Source: Flavobacteriaceae bacterium UBA3611
GTDB lineage: Bacteria; Bacteroidota; Bacteroidia; Flavobacteriales; Flavobacteriaceae
Assembly (NCBI GenBank): GCA_002375495.1
Contig: DFLU01000010.1
Span: forward strand, 553,409-617,408
Direction: 5' to 3'
DNA: 64,000 nt
A model generated the notes under the pieces. That model was not told the DNA's origin. It did no database searches and worked only from the letters and a program-made list of their open reading frames with translations. Numbering within the stretch: the stretch's first letter is position 1; each line of letters begins with the position of its first letter. Both the position numbers and the translations under genes were made by a program. Positions 7,865-16,143 of the stretch are shown here, piece by piece.

Positions 7865-9895
7865 ATGAAAAATTTAGTGTGTCTCACCGTACTTGCTTGC
7901 CTATTTTTATCTTGTAAAAACGAACAAAAATCTGACTCAGATAAAGATACTGCACAACATGAACCTGTAGTGTTTGACGGGATAACCCCATCAATCAAAC
8001 CTGGAGACGATTTCTTCCACCACGTTAATAAGACCTGGTATGACAACGCCGTTATTGCCGAAGACCAAATAGGAGTAGGGGCATATCGATTTTTGAACAT
8101 TCCACAGCAAGAATTACTAAAAAACATTTTAACCGAAGTTTCAGAAGCAAAACATGCAAAAGGTTCTGTAGAACAATTGGTGGGCGACTTCTACGCTTCT
8201 GGGATGGACACGGTAAGCATTAACGAACGCGGTGCAACGCCCATTCAGCCCATGTTGGCCAAAATAGACAACATTAATGATGTGTCTGGAATTATGGAAT
8301 ATGTTGCTAACCAAATGAAAATGGGCGACTTCTCTATGGTTGCGCCTTATATTTCAGCCGACCAGAAAAATAGCTCGATGAACATATTGCACCTTTCGCA
8401 AACGGGACTCGGACTTCCAGATCGGGATTATTATTTTAAGGAGGACCCTTCGGTAACAGAAATTCAAAATGCGTATAAAACTTATCTCACCAAATTGTTT
8501 GAATTGACAGGTGATGCGAATGCTGAAGCGAACGCGGCAACGGTGTATGCGATTGAAAAGAAATTAGCCGAGTCTCACAAAACGCGTATCGAACGTAGGG
8601 TAGTGACCGAAAACTACCATAAAATGGCAGTTTCAGAATTGAACAAGTCACATGGCAATATTGATTGGCCTACATTTTTTGAAATGATAGGAACCAATAT
8701 CGATTCTCTAGATGTACGTCAGCCAGCGTATTATGACAAGTTGAACAACATGTTGGTGTCAATTCCTGTAGCCGATTGGAAAGTGTATTTAAAAGCACAT
8801 ACCTTAAGTTCATACGATGGATTGTTGAGTGATGATTTTCAAGATGCTGCTTTTGCTTACAGTAAAGTGCTTTCTGGCCAGGCAGCGCAACAATCGCGTG
8901 CCAAGCGAATGGTTCGCCGCGTAGACCAGCAACTCGGTTTTGCGCTAGGGAAGTTGTACGTGAAACGTTATTTTAATGAAGACGCCAAAGAACGCGCATT
9001 AGATTTGGTGAACAATTTTCAGAAGACCTTAGAAAAACGTATTGATGCACTCGATTGGATGACCGACAGCACCAAGGTGAAGGCAAAAGAAAAGCTCTAC
9101 GCCATCAATAAAAAGATAGGATATCCTGATGTTTGGCGTGAATACGATGTAGAAATAGACCGTAACAAATTTTTTGAAAATGTATTGGCGTTAAACAAAG
9201 ATGCATACGAATACCAGCTACAGCAGTTGGGTAAAGCTCCTAACCGAGACGAGTGGCACACCACGCCATCTACTGTTACTGCTTATTACAATCCGTCGCT
9301 TAACGAAATCGTGTTCCCAGCCGGAATCTTACAATCGCCTTACTTCGATTTGTATGCCGATGATGCCGTGAATTATGGTGGAATCGGAATGGTGATAGGT
9401 CATGAATTTACCCATGCCTTTGACGATCAAGGCGCACAATACGATAAAGAAGGAAATGTGAAAAATTGGTGGACAGAAGAGGATTACACCCGATTTAAAG
9501 AAAAAACGCAACAAATTATCGACCAATACGACACGTTTACAGTGTTGGATAGTGTGCATTTAAAAGGCGCACTTACGGTTGGGGAGAACACAGCCGACAA
9601 TGGCGGAATTGCTATTGCGTACGATGCTTTTAAAATGACTGAGCAGGGACAGGATACTACGAAAATTGGTGGCTATACGCCAGACCAACGGTTCTTTTTG
9701 TCTATTGCGAGAATTTGGCGTGTAAAGACGAGAGATGAATTTCTACGGAATTATGTAGCTACCGACCCACATTCGCCACCAATCTGGCGTGTAAACGGCC
9801 CGTTGATGAATTTCTCACCCTTCTACGAAGCATTTGATGTAAAAGAAGGTGAAGCCAACTACAGACCAGAGGAAGAGCGTATTAAGATTTGGTAA
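7865..9895 (+). CDS. M13-family (neprilysin/PepO-like) zinc metallopeptidase lipoprotein
   Basis: 676 residues from the ATG at 7865. The lipoprotein leader ends at LFLSC. The N-terminal helical M13 domain has the conserved PGDDFFHHVNKTWYDN segment, and the catalytic domain carries GHEFTHAFDD (HExxH, about residue 513), ENTADNGG (third zinc ligand Glu and Asp, about residue 574) and a C-terminal R-V-x-x-P-hydrophobic segment (VNGPLMNFSPFYEAF). The last residue is W, matching family C-termini (CxIW, here IKIW). Predicted to cleave short peptides in the periplasm, anchored as a lipoprotein. The 3' end overlaps the convergent gene at 9882 by 14 bp. Confident family assignment; physiological substrate unknown. 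Confidence 0.95.
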   Translation: MKNLVCLTVLACLFLSCKNEQKSDSDKDTAQHEPVVFDGITPSIKPGDDFFHHVNKTWYDNAVIAEDQIGVGAYRFLNIPQQELLKNILTEVSEAKHAKGSVEQLVGDFYASGMDTVSINERGATPIQPMLAKIDNINDVSGIMEYVANQMKMGDFSMVAPYISADQKNSSMNILHLSQTGLGLPDRDYYFKEDPSVTEIQNAYKTYLTKLFELTGDANAEANAATVYAIEKKLAESHKTRIERRVVTENYHKMAVSELNKSHGNIDWPTFFEMIGTNIDSLDVRQPAYYDKLNNMLVSIPVADWKVYLKAHTLSSYDGLLSDDFQDAAFAYSKVLSGQAAQQSRAKRMVRRVDQQLGFALGKLYVKRYFNEDAKERALDLVNNFQKTLEKRIDALDWMTDSTKVKAKEKLYAINKKIGYPDVWREYDVEIDRNKFFENVLALNKDAYEYQLQQLGKAPNRDEWHTTPSTVTAYYNPSLNEIVFPAGILQSPYFDLYADDAVNYGGIGMVIGHEFTHAFDDQGAQYDKEGNVKNWWTEEDYTRFKEKTQQIIDQYDTFTVLDSVHLKGALTVGENTADNGGIAIAYDAFKMTEQGQDTTKIGGYTPDQRFFLSIARIWRVKTRDEFLRNYVATDPHSPPIWRVNGPLMNFSPFYEAFDVKEGEANYRPEEERIKIW

Positions 9896-10484
9896 GAGAA
9901 CACGCTTCTTGAGAAAGGGCGATGGCCTTCAGGTCATCCCAGATTACATGGTCAAACGCTTGTGGTGTAATGTAAAATACCACAAGCGTTTGTTTCGTTT
10001 CGGGGCAGAATTTTTGTTGGGCTTGTACGTTAAGGGTTATCATTTTTCCAGTATGAAATCCGTCAAAAACTTTAAGCTTTCCTTGATACTGAGGTGACGC
10101 ACTATGATCTAAGGATACTAGTTTAAATACTGGATCGGGAAAATGTTGTGCCCAATGGTTTGGATGCATCAGCCCATTAAAATAGGCCTCAAAGTTTTGT
10201 TCGATACGGGCTAAGGGCAGTGGTTCTGGTGTCTGCACCTTATAAGCGATAGCCAGTGTCCAAAACTGTTCATGGTCTGGGTTTTTCCAATTTGGCGCAA
10301 AACGGAGCTCTTCGTAGCCTACCAGGTCCATTCCCGGAGCCCAGTCGATAGGGAATTTGATGATTTCTTTTCCCCAGTTGGAATCAGCTTTCAAAATAGC
10401 AGGTGGTGCTGTTTCTTGGGCTATAATAGTAGCAGCATTCCAAAGTAAAACGATACTTACGAAGCAAAGTATAGGATATTTCAT
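9882..10484 (-). CDS. Secreted protein of unknown function, paralogue of the gene at 2727-3326
   Basis: 200 residues with signal peptide (cleavage near IIAQ). It shares the layout of the 2727-3326 protein: SNWGKEIIKFP near the mature N-terminus, an EQFWTLAIAYKV strand, EAYFNGLM, a FDGFHTGKMITLNV strand, QKFC, FYITPQAFDHVIWDDLKAIAL and a late Cys. No known domain recognised. It is monocistronic, and its stop region overlaps the end of the convergent M13 peptidase gene. The upstream DNA carries a TAnnTTTG box and three 11-bp GTGTCAA repeats arranged exactly as at the yceI operon, so the two paralogues are probably co-regulated. Function unknown. Confidence 0.8.
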   Translation of the reverse strand: MKYPILCFVSIVLLWNAATIIAQETAPPAILKADSNWGKEIIKFPIDWAPGMDLVGYEELRFAPNWKNPDHEQFWTLAIAYKVQTPEPLPLARIEQNFEAYFNGLMHPNHWAQHFPDPVFKLVSLDHSASPQYQGKLKVFDGFHTGKMITLNVQAQQKFCPETKQTLVVFYITPQAFDHVIWDDLKAIALSQEACSLTKS

Positions 10485-10498
10485 AAAGCTGTTTTGGT

Positions 10499-10506
10499 CA
10501 AATATA
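10499..10506 (-). promoter_or_regulatory. -7 box (TATATTTG) of the gene at 9882-10484
   Basis: The minus strand reads TATATTTG, an exact TAnnTTTG match 14 bp upstream of the ATG. The adjacent repeat array starts 19 bp further upstream, the same distance as at the yceI promoter. Confidence 0.75.
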
Positions 10507-10525
10507 CACTAGGATGGAGGGGAAG

Positions 10526-10558
10526 GTGTCAAATAGATGTCAAAAAAGTGTCAAAAAG
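10526..10558. promoter_or_regulatory. Three 11-bp direct repeats (GTGTCAA type), second copy of the operator
   Basis: Plus strand units GTGTCAAATAG, ATGTCAAAAAA, GTGTCAAAAAG, each 11 bp. They match the array at 3941-3973 in unit length, orientation, unit order (G-A-G first base) and 19-bp distance to the -7 box of the minus-strand gene. The array also lies 84 bp upstream of the plus-strand SlyD-like gene, whose own -7 box is at 10600. Confidence 0.72.
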
Positions 10559-10599
10559 GGATTTTTCAGAAATTCTTCTTTAAGCCATTTCATTCCCTT

Positions 10600-10607
10600 T
10601 ACCTTTG
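10600..10607 (+). promoter_or_regulatory. -7 box (TACCTTTG) of the SlyD-like gene
   Basis: Exact TAnnTTTG match followed by CCG, 35 bp upstream of the ATG at 10643. It lies inside the longer frame that opens at 10514, which supports the downstream start. Confidence 0.65.
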
Positions 10608-10642
10608 CCGAATTAGTAAATATAATTTATAAAACAATTAGT

Positions 10643-11071
10643 ATGAGTACAGTAAAGGAGAATGACGTTGTAAGAGTTCATTACAAAGGTAAATTGAGTA
10701 ATGGCCAGGAATTTGACAGTTCATTTGAAAGAGAGCCATTAAAAGTAGAACTCGGTAAAGGACAGCTTATCCCAGGTTTTGAAAAAGGACTCCTTGATAT
10801 GGAGGTAAACCAAAAGAAAACCATAACCATAAAAAAAGAAGAGGCCTATGGTGAGGTAAACAAAGAACTATTTCAAAAAGTACCAAATGCTAATATTCCT
10901 GAAACCATAGATCCAAAAGAAGGAATGGAACTGGTAGCGACGGGCCAAGATGGTTCAGAACAGAAATTACGTGTGGCAGAAGTAAATGAAGACCATATCA
11001 TTGTAGATGCAAACCATCCTTTAGCAGGACATGATCTTGAGTTTGAACTAGAATTAGTAGAAATAGTTTAA
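10643..11071 (+). CDS. FKBP-type peptidyl-prolyl isomerase, SlyD-like
   Basis: 142 residues from the ATG at 10643; the in-frame GTG/ATG region from 10514 lies upstream of the promoter and is rejected. FKBP half-domain with VVRVHYKGKLSNGQEFDSSFER, LGKGQLIPGFEKGL and KKTITIKKEEAYG. The insert-in-flap region (ELFQKVPNANIP to VNEDHIIVDANHPLAG) and closing strand (HDLEFELELVEI) follow, as in SlyD. The histidine-rich metal-binding tail of E. coli SlyD is absent. Expected to be a cytoplasmic folding catalyst and chaperone; no leader is seen. It is monocistronic with a strong terminator 29 bp downstream. Confidence 0.93.
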   Translation: MSTVKENDVVRVHYKGKLSNGQEFDSSFEREPLKVELGKGQLIPGFEKGLLDMEVNQKKTITIKKEEAYGEVNKELFQKVPNANIPETIDPKEGMELVATGQDGSEQKLRVAEVNEDHIIVDANHPLAGHDLEFELELVEIV

Positions 11072-11099
11072 CACAAACTCGGTTTATAATATATTCAAA

Positions 11100-11131
11100 C
11101 GCCTTAGCAATTTGTTAAGGTGTTTTTTTTT
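11100..11131 (+). terminator. Rho-independent terminator of the SlyD-like gene
   Basis: Hairpin CGCCTTAGC-AATTT-GTTAAGGTG (9-bp stem with two G-T wobbles, 5-nt loop) followed by a run of Ts, about 30 bp after the stop codon. Confidence 0.85.
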
Positions 11132-11202
11132 AGATTTTACTTGCTCACTTCCCATATAGTTGGGTTCCCAACCGCGAAAGCATATAACAAAATCAGAAGA
11201 AC

Positions 11203-11646
11203 TTAATATCCATAGTCGGTTTGCTTTATAAGATTCCCTTCAGTATTGTAATAGCGCCAAATACCTACTTTTTTGCGCCAATGTTTGTATTGACCCTCAG
11301 CTTTAAGGGTTCCGTCTTCACGGTATTGTTTTACAGGGCCTTCCACTAAATTGTTTATATAGGTGCCCACCTCTTTGCGATTTCCATTTTCGTAATAATT
11401 TGCCCAAGTACCGTTGCCGATGCCATTTTCATATTCTTGTATAGAAAGATATTTTCCATTGGAGAACTTTCCGTAGAGCACACCCGTATAAGGAGTTTGT
11501 GAATTTTTTTCATAATACACCGAGCCCACTTTATAGGGTTTTTGATAGGTGTCTTGCATAGAAACCATTTTTTGGGATAGGGTATCAATTTGCCCAAAAG
11601 CCGTAGATGCAAAGGCGAAGGATAACAAGTAGTGAAGGATTTTCAT
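11203..11646 (-). CDS. Secreted MORN-like repeat (YwqK-type) protein
   Basis: 147 residues, signal peptide ending near TAFGQ. The mature part has repeated MORN_2-like units of about 22 residues: TPYTGVLYGKFSNGKYLSIQ, GNGTWANYYENGNRKEV, VEGPVKQYREDGTLKAEG and KVGIWRYYNTEGNLIKQ. Such proteins are often labelled YwqK-family antitoxin, but the flavobacterial secreted forms are of unknown role and nothing here indicates a toxin partner. It is the third gene of a probable operon after the GntR regulator and the PD40 lipoprotein, 11 bp behind the latter. Confidence 0.85.
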   Translation of the reverse strand: MKILHYLLSFAFASTAFGQIDTLSQKMVSMQDTYQKPYKVGSVYYEKNSQTPYTGVLYGKFSNGKYLSIQEYENGIGNGTWANYYENGNRKEVGTYINNLVEGPVKQYREDGTLKAEGQYKHWRKKVGIWRYYNTEGNLIKQTDYGY

Positions 11647-11657
11647 AAGGAATAATT

Positions 11658-12611
11658 TTACTTAAATAAAGTGTCTAGTTGTAAGGCAGCCGTTTTTATG
11701 ATATAGGGCCTTCCTTTGGCATCCGGATCGATTGAGTTTTTATTACTAGGTGCAAAAAACAGGAAGTAGCTGCCATCGGGGCTAAAACCTGCAGGACATT
11801 CATTCTGTTTGGAATTGACCAACGGACCCAAATTCTTGGAGGGTAACCAATTGCCGTTTTCATCTTTTTTACTCACATAAATATCATCACCGCCCAAACC
11901 ATCATCTCTTTGGTAAACCTGTGTGAACAAATAAATACCATCAGGAGAAAGGATGGGTGCGTATTCCCAAAATTCTTCGGTATTTACAGTAGCAGGAAGC
12001 GGTTCTAAAGGCGTGAATTCACCATCGGTGAGTGTTGTAGTGAAAATATCCATGCCCTTGGCACCTTTCACTAAAGAACCTGTATAAAATTGTGAGCCAT
12101 CTACTGTATAAAAGTAGCTTAAATTATGTAGCGGCCATTCTTCGCCTTCTGCCTGTACCTTGTTTATGTGCGGAGGTAACGGAACGGGCTCAGACCAATT
12201 TTCATTGTTCCATTCGGTTTTCCAGATATTCATGTCGAAATTACCTTTGTTTGGTCGCCCAGGGATGGGGCGCTCGCTTCCGAAGTAGACTGTCTTGCCA
12301 TTGGGTGTAAACAGTGCGATTTCATCGCGGTCTGTTGAAAACGAAGCAATTTTCGGTTCTGTCCATTGTTTATTGCGATAATAAGTTTCATAGATTTTCT
12401 GTTTGCCATCGCCTATACGTCTGGTAAAGAGGATCATGTTCGGGTTTACAGGATTGATAGCAACGCTAAACTCGTTGTGTTCGCCTGTAAAAATTTCAGC
12501 TAAGAAGGGGATTGGGGTCATTTCAACCCCTTTGGCAAAATGTTCATCGTTTTGTGATGTTGCGCAAGACGTGAGGAGGAAGCTGATGGCGAGGAGCGTA
12601 AGGGTTTTCAT
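11658..12611 (-). CDS. PD40/WD40-like beta-propeller lipoprotein
   Basis: 317 residues. Lipoprotein leader with lipobox LLTSC. The body has PD40-type blades with the characteristic F/Y-S-P-D/N-G-x-x-L/V-Y-F pattern: ALFTPNGKTVYFGS, YFYTVDGSQFYTGS, PILSPDGIYLFTQ and GFSPDGSYFLFFAP, separated by WSEP/W.P-type strands (NWSEPVPLPPHIN). Such lipoproteins may be surface or periplasmic binding proteins; no catalytic residues were recognised. It lies 10 bp downstream of the GntR gene and 11 bp upstream of the MORN protein, so expression is probably controlled by GntR through readthrough. Confidence 0.88.
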   Translation of the reverse strand: MKTLTLLAISFLLTSCATSQNDEHFAKGVEMTPIPFLAEIFTGEHNEFSVAINPVNPNMILFTRRIGDGKQKIYETYYRNKQWTEPKIASFSTDRDEIALFTPNGKTVYFGSERPIPGRPNKGNFDMNIWKTEWNNENWSEPVPLPPHINKVQAEGEEWPLHNLSYFYTVDGSQFYTGSLVKGAKGMDIFTTTLTDGEFTPLEPLPATVNTEEFWEYAPILSPDGIYLFTQVYQRDDGLGGDDIYVSKKDENGNWLPSKNLGPLVNSKQNECPAGFSPDGSYFLFFAPSNKNSIDPDAKGRPYIIKTAALQLDTLFK

Positions 12612-12621
12612 AAAATTCGAT

Positions 12622-13236
12622 TTAAAGATTGATATGTGTTAAGATTTGTAGCCAGTTTTTTTGGACGATATCGGCTGCTTGGTTACGGTTTCCATTCTCT
12701 AGGGCTGCGATGATGTTGTCATGGTCAGTAACAGATTGTTGATGATCAGTCAAGTCCATAAACCGTTTTTCATAAAAGAACACCCGGGTTTTTAAATCTT
12801 CAATCGTCTGGATTGCGATTGGGTTATCATAGGTAGCAACCAAAGCCTTGTGAAAATCCATGTCGGCATTAATACGAGCAAGACCTTCTTTGGCGTTGCT
12901 GAATTGCATAGCCTTTGTTTTTAGTTTTTTCAATAAGGCATCACTGACTTTACTGTTTTGTATGGAGAGCGCTTCTAGGGCGGCGATGAGCTCATACACG
13001 TTTTTGGCCTCTTGGGCCGAAGGTTTTGGAATCATAAATCCGCGATTTGGAACACCAATCACTACATGGCTCTGTTCCAATTGGGTCAATGCTTCCCGAA
13101 TGGGGGTAACGCTTACATCCAGTTCTCTTGCCAGGGCTGCTAGTGACACCAACTGCCCGTCGGTAAGTTCACCGCTTCGCATTTTGGAAATCAGGTGTTC
13201 ACGAACTTGATTACGGAATATTTTCTTTTCAATCAT
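12622..13236 (-). CDS. GntR-family (FadR/VanR-type) transcriptional regulator
   Basis: 204 residues from the ATG at 13236; a TTG at 13242 is less likely. N-terminal winged helix (residues about 5-70) with QVREHLISKMRSGEL, the helix-turn-helix LAALARELDVSVTPIREALTQLEQ and wing VVIGVPNRGFMIP. The C-terminal all-helical FCD-type effector domain retains D...H and later H positions (ADMDFHKAL, DHDNIIAAL) that usually bind metal or ligand carboxylates. It is first in an operon with a propeller lipoprotein and a MORN protein. A perfect 12-bp palindrome 15 bp upstream of the ATG matches the FadR-type operator pattern, so autorepression is likely. The ligand is unknown. Confidence 0.92.
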   Translation of the reverse strand: MIEKKIFRNQVREHLISKMRSGELTDGQLVSLAALARELDVSVTPIREALTQLEQSHVVIGVPNRGFMIPKPSAQEAKNVYELIAALEALSIQNSKVSDALLKKLKTKAMQFSNAKEGLARINADMDFHKALVATYDNPIAIQTIEDLKTRVFFYEKRFMDLTDHQQSVTDHDNIIAALENGNRNQAADIVQKNWLQILTHINL

Positions 13237-13251
13237 ATACAAATATCGTAT

Positions 13252-13263
13252 ATCGTATACGAT
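13252..13263. promoter_or_regulatory. Palindromic GntR-type operator (ATCGTATACGAT)
   Basis: A perfect 12-bp palindrome close to the start codon of the GntR gene. It contains the T-n-G-T-n-A-C-n-A spacing used by FadR-subfamily repressors. It is flanked by a partially repeated ATATCGTATATCG stretch. Binding by the adjacent regulator is inference. Confidence 0.6.
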
Positions 13264-13337
13264 TATTAATGAAATATAATGTTAAATTTTATAAATAGGA
13301 AGGGGCAAGAAGAATTGACCTAGTTCAGTAATAAAAT

Positions 13338-15881
13338 TTAGAAGTGTATATTTTCTAATTCACCTAAATACGTTTCTCCAACAGGTATTTTTTTATCTTT
13401 TATTACAACCCAATTCTTTCCTTTGCTCGATATTTGGTCAATTCGGACAATGTATGATCGGTGTATTCGAAGATATTCCAAACCGTCTGGCGTTTGGTCT
13501 ATAAAGTTTCCGATTTTACAACGAATGGTATAGGTTTTCTTTTGAGTCACAATATCTAAATAGTTTCCTTGCGAATTGACGTAGAGGATATCTCGTGTGG
13601 CAATCTTAAAATCTTCACCATTAGACCGAAAGGTAAAGAATTGTTCTTTTCTTTTTAGTCGTTTAATAGCTAATCTTATGAGTTCTCTAAAAACATCTTG
13701 GTTATAGGTTAGTACCCGTATCCTGAAGAATAGATACATCAATCCAAAGAATGAAAGCACACAAATAGTATAGAACCACCAGCGCTCCCAAAAGGGGGGG
13801 AGTACCTTAAAAGAGTAATTAATTAAATACTCATCGTGATTGTTTGAGAGGCTTGCTTTGGCCTGAAAGGTATAGTTTCCAGGGGATAGTGAAGGAAATT
13901 TAATTTTTCGATTGGTAGTGGTCGTCCAGGTAGTATCTATTTCTTTTAAACGATACCGATAGTGAATGCTATTACTGTTTCGAAGTGAAACGGCCTGTAG
14001 CGTAAACTCAATGTTGTTTTTATCATAATCGAGTTGTACCATCTCTTTATCAATATCTCGATTATTTACACTGACATTTTTTAAGGTGAGTGACAAGATT
14101 TTGGACGACTCTTTCTTGGCAATAGCATCCTTTTTGAAGAAGCAGAGTCCGCGTTTGGTCGCTACCCACACGGTATCGTTGGTAATTTCCACATCATCGA
14201 TATCGTTACTTATCAAGCCATCATCTTTTGTAATGTTTATGACATCGAAGGAGTTATTTTTTCTAAAAACAATTCTGTTTAACCCTGTATTGGTACAGGC
14301 CCAAACCGTACTGTCATTTTCAATATGTACTTCACTAACAATATTATTTGTGAGTCCGTTTTCTTTATCAATTTTATAAATACTGTCTCCGTAAATAATG
14401 ACACCTGCGCCTTGAGTTGCCATATACATGGTGTTCGATTTTTTACTTATATCTATATCATCTATTCTGTTTTTCAATATGTCTAGGGGTTGGTGCCGTA
14501 TGATGCTATCGTTTTTTTCAATAAAAAGACCTGATGACGTGCCAATAAAAATTTCGTCATTGAAGCTGCACCCATCTTGCATTATATGGTCAATAATACG
14601 TCCATGAATACTGTCTCCCTTTTTTTTATAGAATATATGAGCCGCAGATGTAATTAGTGGGTCTTCCATATGTTCAGGCATTTTATTGGCAGTCATAGAA
14701 AACAGCGGGGTATTCTTCGAATAATTATAGAGATACCCGTCTCCATACCCCAGAATTTCATTATTCTCATGGTCTAATTCGACAATAGCAGCAATCATGT
14801 TAGTGCCTTCGTAAAGGATTTCGGTCTGTTTGTTCGAGATTTTCGCGATACTTCCATTGTTGTACCCCGCGTACAATTGGTTGTTATGGTTTTTTACTAA
14901 CGATGAGATATGATCTTCGGTTAATACCATTACATTCGGGTTCTTTATATAATAGACACCATCATCTAATGTGCTGAACCAGTAGCCGCCTTCGGCATCT
15001 ATTAGAAAACTAGAAACCGATTGTTTGGGTAGAAATGTTTTCATGACCTGCCCAGATTTATCCCTTATCTCAGCACCGTTATTATAAAAACCGACAAAAA
15101 AAGAATCGTCATTAATTCTCTTGATTCCAATAGGGTTCTGGGCTGTTTCATAATATAGGATATTACCATTCGTTGATGTGACTGCCAGTTTTTTATCAAT
15201 TAGAAGATTTTGTTCGCTATTCAGAGGAACAAATGCCAAACGCGAACTTGGACTATTTTGTAACGTTAATTTTTGTATGTCACCGCCATTTTCATAATCG
15301 TGATATAACGAAAAAAATAAACCAGTGGTGGTATGTAACCCTAGGTTTATATTAACCCGATCATAAGCATTTTCTGTGGCGGTGTTAAGGCTATATTTCT
15401 TATTAACTTCTCCTTGCTTCGTGATCTCGATAAATCCCGCCATCATGTAACCACCTACCAATACGCTCTGCTCACTCGTAACAACCACACTTTTTAGTAT
15501 GCTCCTTGATTGTAGCTTTTCACGCAGTTGGGTGTTAAATGCGTAATTTTTAAATCCTTCGAAAACTTCATCGAAGTAGAACAAGCTTTGTGTGTGGTAA
15601 CTATAGCACCAAACCTGTCCATTTTCTTGCGGATAAAAATCTAGTATGGTGTTATCTGGCAGTCCGTCTTTCGTAGTGAAATTTTCAAATTCATATCCAT
15701 TATACCGAGAGAGTCCTTTGTCTGTAGCAAACCACATATATCCTTCTTTATCCTGATACATATCGTACACTTCTGAACTTGGCAAACCTTCGTCTACTCC
15801 AAAATGTTGGTAAATGTGTGTTTGTGCATACGTGTTTTGGACGCAGAAAAACAGTAGAAAAAGATGCTTATATAATTTCAC
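13338..15881 (-). CDS. Propeller-Y_Y_Y-TM-LytTR one-component transmembrane regulator
   Basis: 847 residues. Signal peptide (ends near NTYAQ). The periplasmic two-component-regulator-propeller repeats start with HFGVDEGLPSSEVYDMYQDKEGYMWFATDKGLSRYNG and recur to about residue 600 (GLTNNIVSEVHIENDSTVWACTNTGLNR, GLISNDIDDVEITNDTVWVATKRGL). A Y_Y_Y domain follows (HYRYRLKEIDTTW, FPSLSPGNYTFQAKA), then one transmembrane helix near residues 695-715. A cytoplasmic LytTR DNA-binding domain forms the last 100 residues (ILYVNSQGNYLDIVTQ, GLEYLRIHRSYIVRIDQI, KIPVGETYLGEL). There is no histidine kinase domain, so signal and DNA binding sit in one chain. It is divergent from the 16144 operon across 262 bp containing two pairs of direct repeats. 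Signal unknown. Confidence 0.92.
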   Translation of the reverse strand: MKLYKHLFLLFFCVQNTYAQTHIYQHFGVDEGLPSSEVYDMYQDKEGYMWFATDKGLSRYNGYEFENFTTKDGLPDNTILDFYPQENGQVWCYSYHTQSLFYFDEVFEGFKNYAFNTQLREKLQSRSILKSVVVTSEQSVLVGGYMMAGFIEITKQGEVNKKYSLNTATENAYDRVNINLGLHTTTGLFFSLYHDYENGGDIQKLTLQNSPSSRLAFVPLNSEQNLLIDKKLAVTSTNGNILYYETAQNPIGIKRINDDSFFVGFYNNGAEIRDKSGQVMKTFLPKQSVSSFLIDAEGGYWFSTLDDGVYYIKNPNVMVLTEDHISSLVKNHNNQLYAGYNNGSIAKISNKQTEILYEGTNMIAAIVELDHENNEILGYGDGYLYNYSKNTPLFSMTANKMPEHMEDPLITSAAHIFYKKKGDSIHGRIIDHIMQDGCSFNDEIFIGTSSGLFIEKNDSIIRHQPLDILKNRIDDIDISKKSNTMYMATQGAGVIIYGDSIYKIDKENGLTNNIVSEVHIENDSTVWACTNTGLNRIVFRKNNSFDVINITKDDGLISNDIDDVEITNDTVWVATKRGLCFFKKDAIAKKESSKILSLTLKNVSVNNRDIDKEMVQLDYDKNNIEFTLQAVSLRNSNSIHYRYRLKEIDTTWTTTTNRKIKFPSLSPGNYTFQAKASLSNNHDEYLINYSFKVLPPFWERWWFYTICVLSFFGLMYLFFRIRVLTYNQDVFRELIRLAIKRLKRKEQFFTFRSNGEDFKIATRDILYVNSQGNYLDIVTQKKTYTIRCKIGNFIDQTPDGLEYLRIHRSYIVRIDQISSKGKNWVVIKDKKIPVGETYLGELENIHF

Positions 15882-15895
15882 GAAAGTTATTTAAG

Positions 15896-15903
15896 CAAAT
15901 GTA
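15896..15903 (-). promoter_or_regulatory. -7 box (TACATTTG) upstream of the LytTR receptor gene
   Basis: The minus strand reads TACATTTG, an exact TAnnTTTG match 14 bp upstream of the ATG at 15881, implying a very short leader. Confidence 0.55.
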
Positions 15904-15935
15904 AGTTTATTTAAAATAGAGACGAAACTGCCTAC

Positions 15936-15970
15936 TTGGTGTTTGTCACTAATTCAATGGTGTTGGTCAC
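15936..15970 (+). promoter_or_regulatory. First pair of LytTR-type direct repeats
   Basis: Copies TTGGTGTTTGTCAC (15936-15949) and ATGGTGTTGGTCAC (15957-15970) are in the same orientation with 21-bp periodicity. That spacing, two helical turns, is what LytTR-domain dimers recognise (as for AgrA and ComE). They lie closest to the receptor gene, whose -7 box is about 40 bp away. Confidence 0.65.
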
Positions 15971-16036
15971 AACGCCTTGTTATCAATGACTTAATGACGG
16001 GTGTTTTTAAATTTATGCAGGTTTAATGGCGATACG

Positions 16037-16071
16037 TTGGATTAGTCACTTTTTGTTATGGGGTTCGTCAC
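16037..16071 (+). promoter_or_regulatory. Second pair of LytTR-type direct repeats
   Basis: Copies TTGGATTAGTCAC (16037-16049, one base shorter) and ATGGGGTTCGTCAC (16058-16071), with GTCAC cores 22 bp apart. They share the motif and orientation of the first pair. The last copy ends 15 bp before a degenerate -7 box at 16087 (TA, then a T-run ending in G, one base longer than consensus) that would serve the 16144 operon. Confidence 0.62.
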
Positions 16072-16143
16072 AAACCACATCTTTTATAGTTTTTGATTGT
16101 GATTCTAAAAATACATTCGTGTCATAAACCTTAAAAAATCAAC

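Noticed and set aside
10514..10642. N-terminal extension of the SlyD-like protein
   Set aside because: It overlaps the TGTCA repeat array and the -7 box, and FKBP similarity begins at the ATG at 10643.
11203..11646. YwqK-type antitoxin of a toxin-antitoxin pair
   Set aside because: The protein has a signal peptide and no toxin-like neighbour; only the MORN-like repeats are shared with the named family.
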